This document shows positions 11,859 to 24,000 of a stretch of DNA of 64,000 nt, piece after piece. A program made the position numbers and the translations under genes. The stretch's first letter is position 1; each line of letters opens with the position of its first letter. A model generated the notes under the pieces. It ran no database searches and was not told the DNA's origin. It was given only the letters and a program-made list of their open reading frames with translations. This DNA is from Xestospongia bergquistia (taxonomy: Eukaryota; Porifera; Demospongiae; Haplosclerida; Petrosiidae). The stretch covers positions 1,302,001 through 1,366,000 of the forward strand of contig OZ014414.1 in assembly GCA_963965975.1 (NCBI GenBank), read 5' to 3'.

Positions 11859-12950
11859 ATGGCTACTGCTAATGTGACAGTGTGTAAGGAGGAAACTGAA
11901 GATGTATGTTTGGTACCAGCTGATGATGAATACACATCAGAATTAGAGTTATCTGAATCATTTTCAGAAAGTGGAATTTTAAATAGTTCCTCAATCTCGA
12001 TACACACACCTGCAGCATCAATATTTACTATAGATAGCAGAACAGAACGTGCAGCACGTTCAACAATGAAGAATCTTGATAATAAAGACGAATCGATTTC
12101 TATTCTTTTTGCTGGTAACCAAGGAGTTGGGAAGTCTTCATTAATAAACGGACTTATTGGCAAAGAAATAGCTCGTGAGGGTGCTAGTCCTTATAGTGTT
12201 ACAAAATTTATAAAAAAGCCTTATGAAGGAGAGCTTGCACAGCCCGATGGTAGACGAGTACGAGTTATTGTATGGGATACTCAGGGACTGGATGGGTCTC
12301 GAAATGATAAGGAAAACATTGGTCATTTACAGGAAATATTGCCTCATATTGATCTTCTTGTTTATTGTATCAGTTTAGTTGGTTGTAGACTTGATGAAAG
12401 AACATTAAGAAAGTTTTCAAAAATAAGACCAGAGATTTGGCAGTATACAGTGGTAGCCCTCACTCATGCTAACAATATCACAGAAACAGCAACTTGCAAG
12501 ACTGAAGAAGAGAAGAAACAACATTTCAAAGAAACTGTGAAATTTTGGGCACAAGCTATTGGAATTTGTCTTCAAAAGTGCAGAATACCTCTTGAGGTCA
12601 TAGCTGCCATTCCTGTAGTACCTACTGGCTATCATCGTAAGACAGATAGTATCATTAATCCCTTGAGTCTCCCTACTTGTAACAACTGGCTGAAAATATT
12701 TTGGTACCAGTGCCTTAACAAATGTCAAAAAAGTGTCCAACTTGCACTTGTGCAGCAAAATAAAGAACAGTTTAGAAATTATGTTAGTAGTGCTAACGAG
12801 GACCTTCCAATTAATGAACGACCTATTTCTTTAACACCAGAGGAAGAAGAGTGCTGCTACAATGCTGCTGGTAAACAAATGTCTGTCAAAGAAATGCTAA
12901 TAAGTTTGATTAAGAAAATTATGGAATACTTTAAATGGGAAAAAGAATAA
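11859..12950 (+). CDS. AIG1/TOC34-like GTPase, 363 aa
   Basis: Single-exon TRAFAC-class GTPase. After an acidic, Ser-rich N-terminus (residues 1-75) comes G1 GNQGVGKSS near residue 87, a switch-I region with SVT near 112-115 (possible G2), G3 DTQGLDG near 142, and LTHAN near 205 in place of the usual NKxD G4. That G4 variant is typical of AIG1/GIMAP and TOC34-type GTPases. The C-terminal half is helical and basic, ending in KKIMEYFKWEKE. No transmembrane segment is obvious. In animals and plants related GTPases act in immune or organelle-membrane settings. Its position between two CARD genes suggests an immune role, but that is inference. The ATG at 11859 is the first in frame. Confidence 0.85.
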   Translation: MATANVTVCKEETEDVCLVPADDEYTSELELSESFSESGILNSSSISIHTPAASIFTIDSRTERAARSTMKNLDNKDESISILFAGNQGVGKSSLINGLIGKEIAREGASPYSVTKFIKKPYEGELAQPDGRRVRVIVWDTQGLDGSRNDKENIGHLQEILPHIDLLVYCISLVGCRLDERTLRKFSKIRPEIWQYTVVALTHANNITETATCKTEEEKKQHFKETVKFWAQAIGICLQKCRIPLEVIAAIPVVPTGYHRKTDSIINPLSLPTCNNWLKIFWYQCLNKCQKSVQLALVQQNKEQFRNYVSSANEDLPINERPISLTPEEEECCYNAAGKQMSVKEMLISLIKKIMEYFKWEKE

Positions 12951-13138
12951 CTTTAAATTTCTTGTACTGAGACATTTGTATGAAGTATTCAATTTTGTGT
13001 TACATATCACTGAGTGCTTTATTGTTTATTTTCTTATTATATTTTTATTTTCCTAATTGCATTAGATGATGATAATCAGTCAACCAATTAAGCAATACTG
13101 GTCTGAGGGACCAACCACTATGCTATAATATTTATAGT

Positions 13139-13590
13139 TCCACTCACTTGGAATGCCATAACACACATGGCTTTAAATAATACACAAACTATTTAATGTG
13201 GATGGTCTCTTTAGTCTTTGAATGAGAATGGACAGACTTTACAAATATTTGGATACATTTTACTAGTTCTGGGAATTTCCTATGACAACATAATTAGTCA
13301 TATTTCATGGATATTGAAGTATGTTTGTATGTGAAAATTTGCAAATCATTCATAATGGTCAAAGTAATTCTGACACCAGTGCAAATATTACATCTCATTG
13401 AGTACATGTACTTAATTGTTTATTTTCTTATTATTATATACTGTTTTTCCCAATTGTTACAAAACAATAAAATGAGTGATTCCAGATGAATGTGTCTTTA
13501 AGTTTTAAATTTTTGGATAGGGAATGGATGCAGATCCTACAATCCATTGAACAACCTTTGGGAACTTTTATATAAATCTACCTCTTTAAA
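13139..13590 (+). pseudogene. Decayed SLC35F6-like 3' fragments, tandemly duplicated
   Basis: Bases 13139-13400 resemble 8960-9230 of the intact transporter gene on the same strand, covering the codons for the last two membrane helices and the polar tail, but with many stops and small indels. A second, shorter resemblance (about 13505-13580) matches the block around 9045-9110. Both are preceded by similar AT-rich stretches (13018-13062 and 13413-13460), so the fragment itself appears to have been tandemly duplicated. There is no coding capacity. Confidence 0.7.
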
Positions 13591-14135
13591 AAAATTACAT
13601 CAGTGAATGTTTCGATTATGTTCCGTATACTTTGAAATGCATGACATATGAATATTTATAAATAGTTATCATTCTATTAAAGGGAGGAGAAGTCAATTTG
13701 CTGAACTTGCTTTTTTGATCTGTCTTGTCTCTCCCTGTACGTAAGTGAGTTATTATTTGTAAACATCATGTACATGGACAATAATTAGTGTAGACCTCTT
13801 TAGATTGTGGGTTGTAGTCTAGCATCCATAGTACAAGTTTTACACGGTAGACTATGATTATATAATTTCATACATAAGTTGGTTCTGACTAGAAAGTAGA
13901 CTTCTATAAAAGTAGTCGCCTTGGAGCGATGCTAACAGCGTCATGATATAATAATATTAATACTCTATTGGTGATATAACAGACTCATATTACAGTACAG
14001 GTACATATGTCTATATAATATGTAATTGATCTAATACATCATTGCATGTATAGTTATGCATAATTATAGACATTATTAACTGTTTCTATCATGCATATCT
14101 TAACGTTTCAAATGATTTATTGTACAGATGACATC

Positions 14136-17100
14136 ATGACCAGTATCCTGCATACTTATAGAGCTGAGCTGATACAATATCTAAATGTAGCCAATCTGAA
14201 ACCACACCTCCTCTCTGTTAATCTACTTACACTTGATGAATACCAACAACTTAGGATAAATGAAGGACTACTGACCGACCAAGCCCAAGCTGAGAAACTC
14301 CTCGACATGATAGTACGTAAAGGACCGAAACATGAAGAACTCTTCATGTTAGGATTGCAAAAGTCAACCGAAGCAGGAGAAGATATACATTTAGGTCATG
14401 TTGATTTGTTAGAAATACTGAAGGAACAGTTAAAAAGACGTGGTGAAGCACCACCTATAGTTTTGCCAGTTGAAGAAACTGCATACACTGGCATATCTGA
14501 TAACCCAATACTACGAGGTATGTACAAGTATAACCAATACTGTTAATGCTTGTATATGGGAATACTACTGATTTAGGAAATTTTGAAATTTGATACATTT
14601 CTTAACAAAAATTTATAAATTGTCAAATTTAACTTGCCAATTTGTCTTATCTCTTGTTTTGGCATATTACTCTAACTGTAAGCTTTGAAATAATGTATAC
14701 AGAAACCATATCAATTTTAGGTGAGCATATTATTAATTACTGTTAGTTTCAATACTAGGTTAACTTGATTATGACAGAGGAATAGAATGACTGATTTGTA
14801 TTAATAATAATACACTACATTAGCTTGCATTTACTATTCAATAATTCATTTGACCATAACACAAAAATGATTGGTTTTAACTTGACATATGGAATATCTA
14901 GTCAATTCAATCACTTGTAAATGTGGATTATGGTCTAAGTCATTTCACACAACAGTGTATTTTTAATGTCCTTGACTCTGTTATAACAGAAAATACATTA
15001 GGAATTATGAGTTTACACTTTTGCATTGACTGATGTTAGATACTATTCACTTTGTGGCTATTCTTTCTTTAGGTGAAGAAGCAATACCTGATGGAATTTT
15101 TCCAGTTCAATATCAACATTTAACTGAGCCTATAGCCTCAAGTGCAACATCTATTCAACAAGGTGTATCACAATATAGTTCTGTGTACTCCTATCCTGTA
15201 CAACAGACGGAGACACATCCTTATTATGGGTATCATGATGAAGGGGAGCCATTAGTGAATCCTTTTGTGAACCCAATTGAAAGACTCTACGATGCTCGTT
15301 CTCCTGTTATGCTTGGTGATTTGCAAATGGTTAACGATAAAGATTGGCATAAAACAGAGGAATTAAAGTATCTAATTGTCACAGAATCACAAGCAATCAT
15401 ACGTAAATATGGAAGGCTTGTTTTTGATGTTTGTAACTTGCTAAAGACACTGAATGTCTCATCTGAAGATATTTGTTTACAACTTGTTCATATGGGTTAT
15501 CCTATTGGTAGCACCTCACAAACAAATCTCACAGCTCTGATGACTTCACTTCACTCCTACTCATCTTGGTTTAATTATGAAATTATTGAAGTTATTGCTG
15601 ATGATTTTGGTGGTGATGCTGGACGTCAACTCATAACAAGATATGAAGAGAATTTCAAAAATTTTCTGAACAAAGTCACATATCGTTGTCCCCAGTATAT
15701 GTCAAATATACCGCAAGGATTTGAAGGTTTCTTAGTTAAAGTTGATGCAAAGTTTGAGTCCTTTACTCTTCAAGATGTCACTCTTTACAAAACAAGAATT
15801 GTCAAATTGACAGGGATCCTTCCTCAATGCCTTTTACTGCGTGCAGTTGAAGAAGGGTGTGTTCTTATGTCGTGGTTTGTTCCTGCAAACTTGGTTGCTA
15901 AGATCTCAGAAAGAATGAAAGCTCAAGTGTCATTGTTAGCTCGACACAATATTGTTTCATTTTGCCTAGCAGGAGAGAACGTTGACATTCAAAATAACAG
16001 ATCTCTTTATCCTGATCAAACTACAACCTTTGGATATGTGTCCACTGTAAGTGTGAGCACTTAACATTATTATAGATATTTTATATGTTTTATATGACAT
16101 TACATATTGTTACATTTACCAATCAGTTATTCAAACAATGTTAATTCAGTTATGATAAGTACTATAATTACTACATTGCATAAATGTTCTGCTTGTGTAG
16201 AAGCATGGTGGGATATTCCAACCTTAGAGTATGGCCCAGTGGGACAGTCCAAAGCTTGAGCTACAACTTTAGCATTTAATGTGTAAGATTCAGGTAGTAT
16301 GGATTATTATTAAAATATGCTGACCTTGGACAGTCTGATTGTGCTTCCATAGCTTGACTTTGTGTTTTTCTACCATAAACATAACAAATGTATTATGCTA
16401 TACTTTTCATAAAATATGATTTACTTCTGAATATTCTTAATAGGACAATCTACTCAATATTCAGTCAATTCATACTAAGAAATACTCCTCTGCCGTTGAA
16501 TTAAATCAGGCAACATCAGTGAATAGCTGTGACTTGGTTGATACGTCAACTCTTGTTTGTCTTAGTCCAGATAGTAGAACACGTTCGGCAACTTTTGAGT
16601 ACACTGAATGTACTGATGATGAAACAAACAAACAAGTTAAAACATCAAGCAGTTTGTCACAACTAGAATGTCGACCTCCAAAGCTTGTACCAACGAAGCC
16701 ATTGAAACAGAGTTCTGAACAAACAGAATCATTAACTTTGAGTCCTGACCGAGCAGAAAATGCTCCCAAAGGCATTTCATTAGCACCTGCATTAGAGACT
16801 GTAGACCTTGATAAGGCATCAGAACCAGTCAACACTAAACCAATTGCTAGAAAACGATCATTTCCGTTAAGATTTCTTAGTTTTTTCCATTCTTTTCGAC
16901 GTAGGTCAAATTCTGAATCTGTAAAAGGATTACCAAGAGCCAGTGTTCAGATTGATAAGGACAGATCACTGAAGCCCCCATTGAAACACCGTTCTCTGAC
17001 AGTGCCTATGATAGATTTTAACCCTCACCTTCTTCCAAGTATTTCTCCTAGCAATGATAAGGCAGAGATAAATTATATTAACACTACTGCAAAAAGGTCA

Positions 17101-17694
17101 TTGGGGTCAGATGTAAATTCAAAAGAATGTCAGGACAATGCGAAGAAAGAACAGATACATTTTCCTATTGGTACTCACCTAGAGAGGTCAGGTAATGATT
17201 CTATGGACAGTGAAGACTCATCAAACTATCCCTTAAAGTCTGTCATAGAAACTGAGAGTATGAGTCGCTCTGATAGTCCTCTCTCTCTAAATCGTGATAG
17301 CCCCCTTTCTCTAAATCATGACAGCTCTCAGTCTCATCTTCGTGAGAGAAGTCGTTCTGTATCTTCTCCAACTGCATATCTTGCTAAAAAAAATGCAAGC
17401 AAACTTCACCAGACAAACCGATACTCTATTATTTCTACCAATTCTGTTCGTTCTGATAGCACTGCAGTGGACTCTGGATATGGATCTAATGAACCTTCAC
17501 TTATTACAGGCCTTGATCATGTTTCTCAACTTAACTTGTCAGAGGGACAAAGTAGTCTCTCTCCTTTATCAGAGAACAACAGCAATATGGGTAAAGGGAA
17601 TGGCAATGACTCAGTAAATTTGGAGAGTAAGTCTTCTCCACTTGCTGATGACCAACATGTTTCTCGTGGACATAGTCACTATACAGCTAAATAA
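14136..17694 (+). CDS. CARD protein with unnamed central domain and Ser-rich tail, 868 aa
   Basis: Three coding exons: 14136-14517, 15073-16046, 16444-17694; phases 1 and 0, all frame-consistent. An acceptor-like site just before the ATG suggests a 5' untranslated exon. Residues 1-100 form a CARD (core MIVRKGPKHEELF). Residues about 200-450 are a globular region I cannot name, with landmarks YSSWFNYEIIEVIADDFGG, TRYEENF, VKVDAKFESFTLQDVTLYK, and EEGCVLMSWFVP near its end. Residues 450-868 are low-complexity and Ser-rich with basic RRRSNSES-type sites, a duplicated DSPLSLN motif and DSGYGS, which matches the DSGxxS phosphodegron recognised by beta-TrCP. A CARD plus a regulatable tail points to a signalling adaptor. 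It is the intact relative of the interrupted gene at 9929, but the parts beyond the CARD differ. Confidence 0.85.
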
Positions 17695-19060
17695 TGACGT
17701 AATGTTACATGATTCTTTGTTATTATAACAACATTTACAACATTTATTGCATGTGATTATCCTGACACCTTAATTGTACTTGTCATTCTTTTATTGAAGC
17801 ATTAATTTTGTCTTGTTATTATGATATCTTTACTTAAATTTTACAAACCCTAAAAACATGATTTTTCCTGATTTTATACTTTTTTATCCTATTTTGATTA
17901 TATCAGTATGATGACAGTGACTTATTGGAATGTTATAAGTATTCATTCAAAACAAATAAATTCACTTCCTGAGGTTACTCATTGTATAAACAGTGTAGGT
18001 GGATCAAATTCAAAATGTCAATTATTAGTGGAGGCAAAATTTGTCTCTAAATTCTTTTAAAAATTGTCAAATTCATGTTCTTGTCAATGCATTAGAAAAC
18101 GTAGACCACAACATACCAATATAATACATTTAAGGTGTCAAATTTTCAGGTTATTATGCCAAACCAAAATGACAGCCTGATCACTATCAGTGAAGCACCA
18201 GTATTAGTAAGTGACAATAAGACAAGATGTGATTGTAATGAATGGAAAATTGCAAGTCTTCAGGAGACACATCTCAATTTATCTGTCTGTGGTGCATGGA
18301 ATATAAGTTATAGTTATACCAGAAAGTTTGTTTTTATATATGATTTACTTTCAGCTAAAGACATTATTACAAAACAAAGAGAGAACATAGCTTATTAGGC
18401 CAGATAAAAGTAGCTCCTTTGTATGAATAGACTTGTAGGTTTAAAATTACAACCTTTTGAGTTACCAAATGTGTTACATTTTATGAGGAAACAAACAAAT
18501 TATAGTTTCTTTGTTATTACATTACATGAACAGAATTAATATTAAAGTGCTATACATTTAGTGAAAAACAAGGTTTTATCTATTAGCTATTAATTTAAGT
18601 GTAAGCTTACACTTGTATAATTATATACAATTTATTAATTGACTGTGTTGATTTACATTAGGGTATATCTTTTTAAAAATGAAAATCTTGGGATGAAATA
18701 TTCATCAAAAAGAAGACATTACATACCTATCCATAGGCCTGAGAAAATTCAACTTCTAATCTCAATGTTATCAAAGTCAAGAACGTAAAACCAGTACTTT
18801 AATAATATCATCATGTAAAATGAAAATTACATTTGGTCATAAGACAGCACTACTATGCAATAATGAATAACGTTTTGGGATTTTGATAGTAAATAAAAGT
18901 TACACCTACTTTTCTTAGCAGAGAAATAGGAAGACAAGAGGAACTACTAACTTTGGCATTTGTATGTTAGTTGAATTCAACATTTTTTCCCCGTAATCAA
19001 GAGCTTTTCTGTCTTTATACAGAGAATTTTTTCTATATAATACAGAACTCCATTTCAATA
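17695..19060. other. Intergenic with orphan exon-like piece and a coiled-coil relic
   Basis: About 18061-18120 resembles 28133-28190, a fragment of a decayed coiled-coil gene. At 18156-18206 a short open exon starting with ATG ends in a good GTAAGT donor and is preceded by TTTCAG, like the leader exons of the P-loop array, but I cannot connect it to a gene. From about 18597 starts a segment duplicated at 20573. Confidence 0.45.
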
Positions 19061-19110
19061 ATGACTGATTCTTCATCTGAACTTGAAAAGGTAATTGATG
19101 TTCATATGAT
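18597..19110 (+). repeat. Duplicated 5' region, copy 1 (partner 20573-21085)
   Basis: About 500 bases of diverged but clearly collinear sequence shared with 20573-21085. It includes the stretch before the start codon and the 30-base first coding exon of gene A. Landmarks are AAGCTTACACTT at the left, TTGATTTACATTAG and CTTCTAATCTCAATG within, and TTCTTCATCTGA at the exon. Confidence 0.75.
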
Positions 19111-19494
19111 TTGGATTAAATGAGACTTCAATGTAATACTTTATTGACTTTATTGTTAGGGTGCTGTTTCAAGTGATACATTGTCAGTCCCTAAGAGTGA
19201 TGATCAAGGTAATGAAATAATAAACTGCTCTCAAATAATAACTGCATCTAATAACATGAATCAGTTCTGTGACCTTAATTAGCTAGATGGCTTACAAAAT
19301 TGATTAATAGTTATAAAGGGACTTGTTTAAAATTAAACATTATGAGTATGAGTTACAACATGTGTTACATTCTATGAGGAAGCAAACAATTAAACAATCA
19401 TTTAAACTCCTTTTGTTTCAAACTTTTCTTTTTTAAACTTTCAGATTTGGAGACTCAATCAAAAATTTTAATATCAACTATGATACAATGTCAG
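19061..19494 (+). pseudogene. Orphan duplicated leader exons of the P-loop array family
   Basis: Three exon-like pieces with proper splice sites and compatible phases: 19061-19090 (MTDSSSELEK, matching MSDSSSELEK of gene A), 19160-19208 and 19445-19494. The large P-loop exon does not follow. This is either a truncated paralogue or an alternative upstream promoter with leader exons that could splice into gene A. Nearby, about 19690-19850, a Lys/Glu/Gln-rich open stretch looks like a coiled-coil remnant. Confidence 0.55.
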
Positions 19495-20572
19495 GTTAAT
19501 ACTACCTTTTTTCTGCTGACAAAAAGTTAAAAACAATCAGAAAACTACTTACACACACTACCACACCAACCCTATTATACCTCCAAATCTTCTTGGAGTT
19601 AAAGTCAGATTATTACAACCTGTTTTGAGGTCAGATTTGCAGATGTTGGATTGCTGGGATTGCAGTTGCTTCATACAAAAAAGCAATGATGTCGATATAT
19701 AAAAGCTAAACAGTGAAACACGAAAGCAAAAAGAAGATGAAGCTTGGAAGCAATCTTTACAACATGAACAAATGACTAAAATCAATAGCAATGATTTACA
19801 AAAGTCTTTGACTATTCTTTTGCCTTCCAAGAATATATTAAAACAAACATGTTCATTATCTTAGTAAGTTGAATACAATACTCAACATATATCTTTTCTT
19901 TTTAGTGTTGCTATAGGAATCTGTGAAGTATTTATGATACATGATCTTTAATGGTTCTTTGCTTATAAATAAAGAAATTTGGGTAGTGCAATGCATCAGT
20001 GGGTCAAGTATGCACTGCCTAAACTGCTGTTAAATGATCTTCATACTTTATCAGATTGATAGAGGAACTAGTACATTATCTACTAGCAATTTCTAAGTAA
20101 TGTTGCTAGTAAATGTTAATGTTCTGTAGATGTCTTGTACATTATGCATGTTTTGTGGTTCATTTATCAACACAGAAAACTAGGACAAATAGTCCAATTC
20201 ATGCATTTCAAATAGAGATATACATCATCATTACATTTTTACTTTTACTATGTTAGCCACCTCAAACACATCTACAAAATATCAGCTTCAATAATTTAAT
20301 TATCCTATAATGTTGTAAATATTTAGATATTTCCAAAATTCTAACAGAAAGCTACTAAAAAGTCTGAGTTATAACATCTCTTTTGGCTGATATCAATGAC
20401 AAGTGGTTTGAAGTTGATATTGCTCTTAAAATTTCATTTAATAATTTTAAAGGTCTTTAAATGGTTGGCATGAGGAACTAAGTCAAAATGGTTCAAGTTA
20501 TAAATTCTTGGGTAACTAGTACAGGCTCATGTTTTCTGGGAAATTTTTCACAGCTTTTAATAAATATTAAGT

Positions 20573-21085
20573 TAAGTGCAAGCTTACACTTAAATTATAC
20601 ACAGTTTATTATATCCACCGTCAGTTGATTTACATTAGAGTGCATCTATTTCAAAATTAAAATCTTAGGATTAAATGTGTATCAAAAAGATGACATCACA
20701 CTACCTATTCTTGGAAGAGGGAAATTTAACTTCTAATCTCAATGTGCCAGGTCAAACATTGGCTTGCTAATTAATACATCATGTACAATGAATGTTTAAG
20801 TATTATATTATGGTCATACAGGAACTACAATGCAATAATGAATATTCTTTTGTGATTTTTGATAGTAACTATAAGTTACACCCATTTTTTCTAAGCAGTG
20901 AAACTAGAAGATAAGAAGAATTACTAACTTCTGGAAATTTGTATGTTATTTGAATTCAACATATTTTGTCATAATCAGATGCTTTCTGTTCTCAATAGAA
21001 AACAGTTGTCTATTATATGTATATAATTCCATTTCAATAATGTCAGATTCTTCATCTGAGCTTGAAAAGGTAATTGGTCCTCATA
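20573..21085 (+). repeat. Duplicated 5' region, copy 2 (partner 18597-19110)
   Basis: This copy is directly joined to gene A and contains its 5' flank and first coding exon. The sequence between the two copies (about 19500-20570) has no recognisable gene. Confidence 0.75.
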
Positions 21086-24000
21086 GGATATAGTTTAAAT
21101 GAGACTTAAAAGTAATACTTTATTGGTGTTTTTTTATTTAGGCTGCTGGTTCAACTGATATATGGCAATTTCCTGATAGTCCAGGTAATAAAATAATCAA
21201 TTTACCTGCTTTCATTGATAACTGCAATCATATCTAGTAACATAAGTTATCCCTTAGTTATAGCTAGATGGCTTGATAAATTGATAAACTATTAAAAGAT
21301 GAATACAAATGCAAGATTGATGGATAAATTGAAATATGGATGTATGGATCCATTAAAACAAGTCAACAAATAAGATTTTGTTATTCATTTAATCTCTGAA
21401 TAACATCTCAAATTAATATAGTATTACACAATGAATCCTGTTTCTAGTTACACCCCTTTTTGCAACTATTGACACTATTAGTCATGTCTCTAGACTACCA
21501 TTCTTTACTATGAAATGTATCTTTGTTTGATTTCTTGCAAAGCCAGATTGGCTTTGCCATGAGACATAGTAGTTTGTATTAAGACTTTGACACTAATATG
21601 ATGCAATCTTGTACTTTTTTTCTCATTTTATTCCAATTTCAAAAGGAGATAATGTTCAAGATAAAGATAGCATCTTAAAAGAACATACTGATCAAGGAGA
21701 ACATAATGTTGGAGAAAAAAATTGCATTCCAGTACAAGATAGCATTGAACAACATAACACAGTATGCAATATTGCATAATCATAATTGTTGGAATTTTAT
21801 TCTCAATTTCAGAAGGGAACAAGTGTCATGGTAACTCCTAAAGGCACATCATCTAATGGGAGTCACAGTGAACCAGCTTCATATGAACATGGTATGTTAA
21901 TTATAGCTATACTTCAACCTGATCCTTTCTTAAGATGCATGTGACTCAAAACTTGATAATAAATATGGTGCAGTTTATATTTCTGTCAGCCATTTAAATG
22001 CCACAATCTTTTATAGTCTCGAGAATTCTTAGCACCTCAATGTAAATTTAAATGCTACAACATATACGCATATGAACTTTTAGAACATACTTGAATATAT
22101 AACCATATCAACTGACATCATATTTGTATACCTCACATTTCTAAATACTCTTTATTATTATTTAGACATAATCACAATCTTTGCATGAATATTAAGAACA
22201 TTATGGATCTACTTTTCTCCTTTTGTTTCATTTTCAGAATTTGAAATTACACCTGATTGGCTAAGTAATGCTATTAAGAATCCTCTTATTACAGTTAAAG
22301 CTGCTCCGATTCTGTTGTGCATCACTGGTCTACCAAACAGTAATTTGTCAATTTTTACAAATCATTTGTTGCACCAATTGCAGTGTGAAAGATTTACATT
22401 TTCTGAAAGTAAGGAACAGCTTGTTCACTTTCATGAAACATCAGCAGTAAGAATTCCAGGTGATCCAACTAAACAGTTAACATATTCGAAGTCATTTCAT
22501 TATTCAACTGTTATTGAATCTGCTATTAAACACCAACTATATTTAACAGGGAAGCTTATAACAAATATTGAATTTCCAGTTTTCAATCCAAACGTTTTTA
22601 AAGAGAAAGAGCTTGATGGTCATTTTAAAAGCATGATTGATGAATTTTACATTAACAGCAAAAAGCACACACATAATCTAGTCTGGAATCAAGGCCTGCC
22701 TAGTGGGATTGCTCTTATAAATATGTGGGAAATTGGCCATAGCAAAGCAGCTGCATATATTCTGCCGCTTTTGTCTGGTTACTTACATAATAGTTACATT
22801 TGGCTGCTGTTTGACATCATACGTGATCTGCCTAGTCTTTATGAGCCTCCAGCAAAAAATGAAATAAACGGCAGAATGGAATCACAACCACGTCTTCATT
22901 ACTTGCTTCGTTTTGCAAAGTTAGCTGTGCCAAAAAAAAATAGCAAGTGTACAAAAGTATGCAAATTAATAAGTTATCATGAAGGCGTGGAAACAGTGGA
23001 AAAACAACAGGAGGATAAAGTTAAGCAATTCCAAATGGATGTTGACTTCCTTGCTACTCAAATGGGAGTTAATGAGTTAATTGACATAGATAACATTCAT
23101 TTGCTTAATTCAGATCAGAAAAGTTTAAAGGTAATTAAAAAAGCATTTGATGACATTGTTAATAACAGCCTCGATAAACCAGTTGAAATTCCACTCTCTT
23201 ATATTTTTCTTCGTAGCCTTTATTATAATAATAAAAGTTTACTTTATATATCAAAAAAAGATTTAAAAACAAAAGCAAAACATCTAAAGTTAAATGATAA
23301 TGATCTTCGTGATTTTTGTCTTCTTTTTACAACTTTTGGCAGCATCATTGATGTCAGCCTAATTGATCCTAGCTCTGATATCATCATTCTTCAGCCAATT
23401 GAGTTTTTTCATGAGGTAGACAAATTGTTTCACCCAAATGCTGACATTGATCCACTTTTATCAAAATATGGTATTGTCACTGAGGACATTGCTTCTTCCA
23501 TCTTTAGGAATAGAGCCAATGTAATAATGGAAAGTCTTGTTTCATTTGGTATAGCAGCCAAATTATCATCTAGTCAAGTAAATTATACATTACCAGCTCC
23601 AAATGATGTAGTTTATTACATTCCTTATGCTAGTACATCATTGCGAGATTACAATTGCCAACCAACTGCATTGCACCTGTTGCGTGATTTCAATAGACCA
23701 ATGTCACATTCCAAAGTAGCCTTTGTATCAAAATTTTTAAATCACTGCAATTCAGCATTGTTGGAGTTACCTGATACACCAGTAGGAAATATCACAAAGT
23801 TTAAAGTCACTTCATCAAATGGAAGTAAAGTTGTATTTGAATTTGCATATCTTCCTGATGCTTTTGAATTTCGCTTTCAACCTCCTTACAACCAAAAACA
23901 TGAAGAAATACAAGAAATTAGTAAGAACATAATTGTTGTTTGCAATGACATAATGCAAGTTGACACTAAATACAACTTTGCTGTTATGTGCTCTGCTGAT

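Noticed and set aside
18135..18398. 87-codon open frame as a complete gene
   Set aside because: It crosses a good GTAAGT donor, its second half has no domain character, and no partner exons could be linked.
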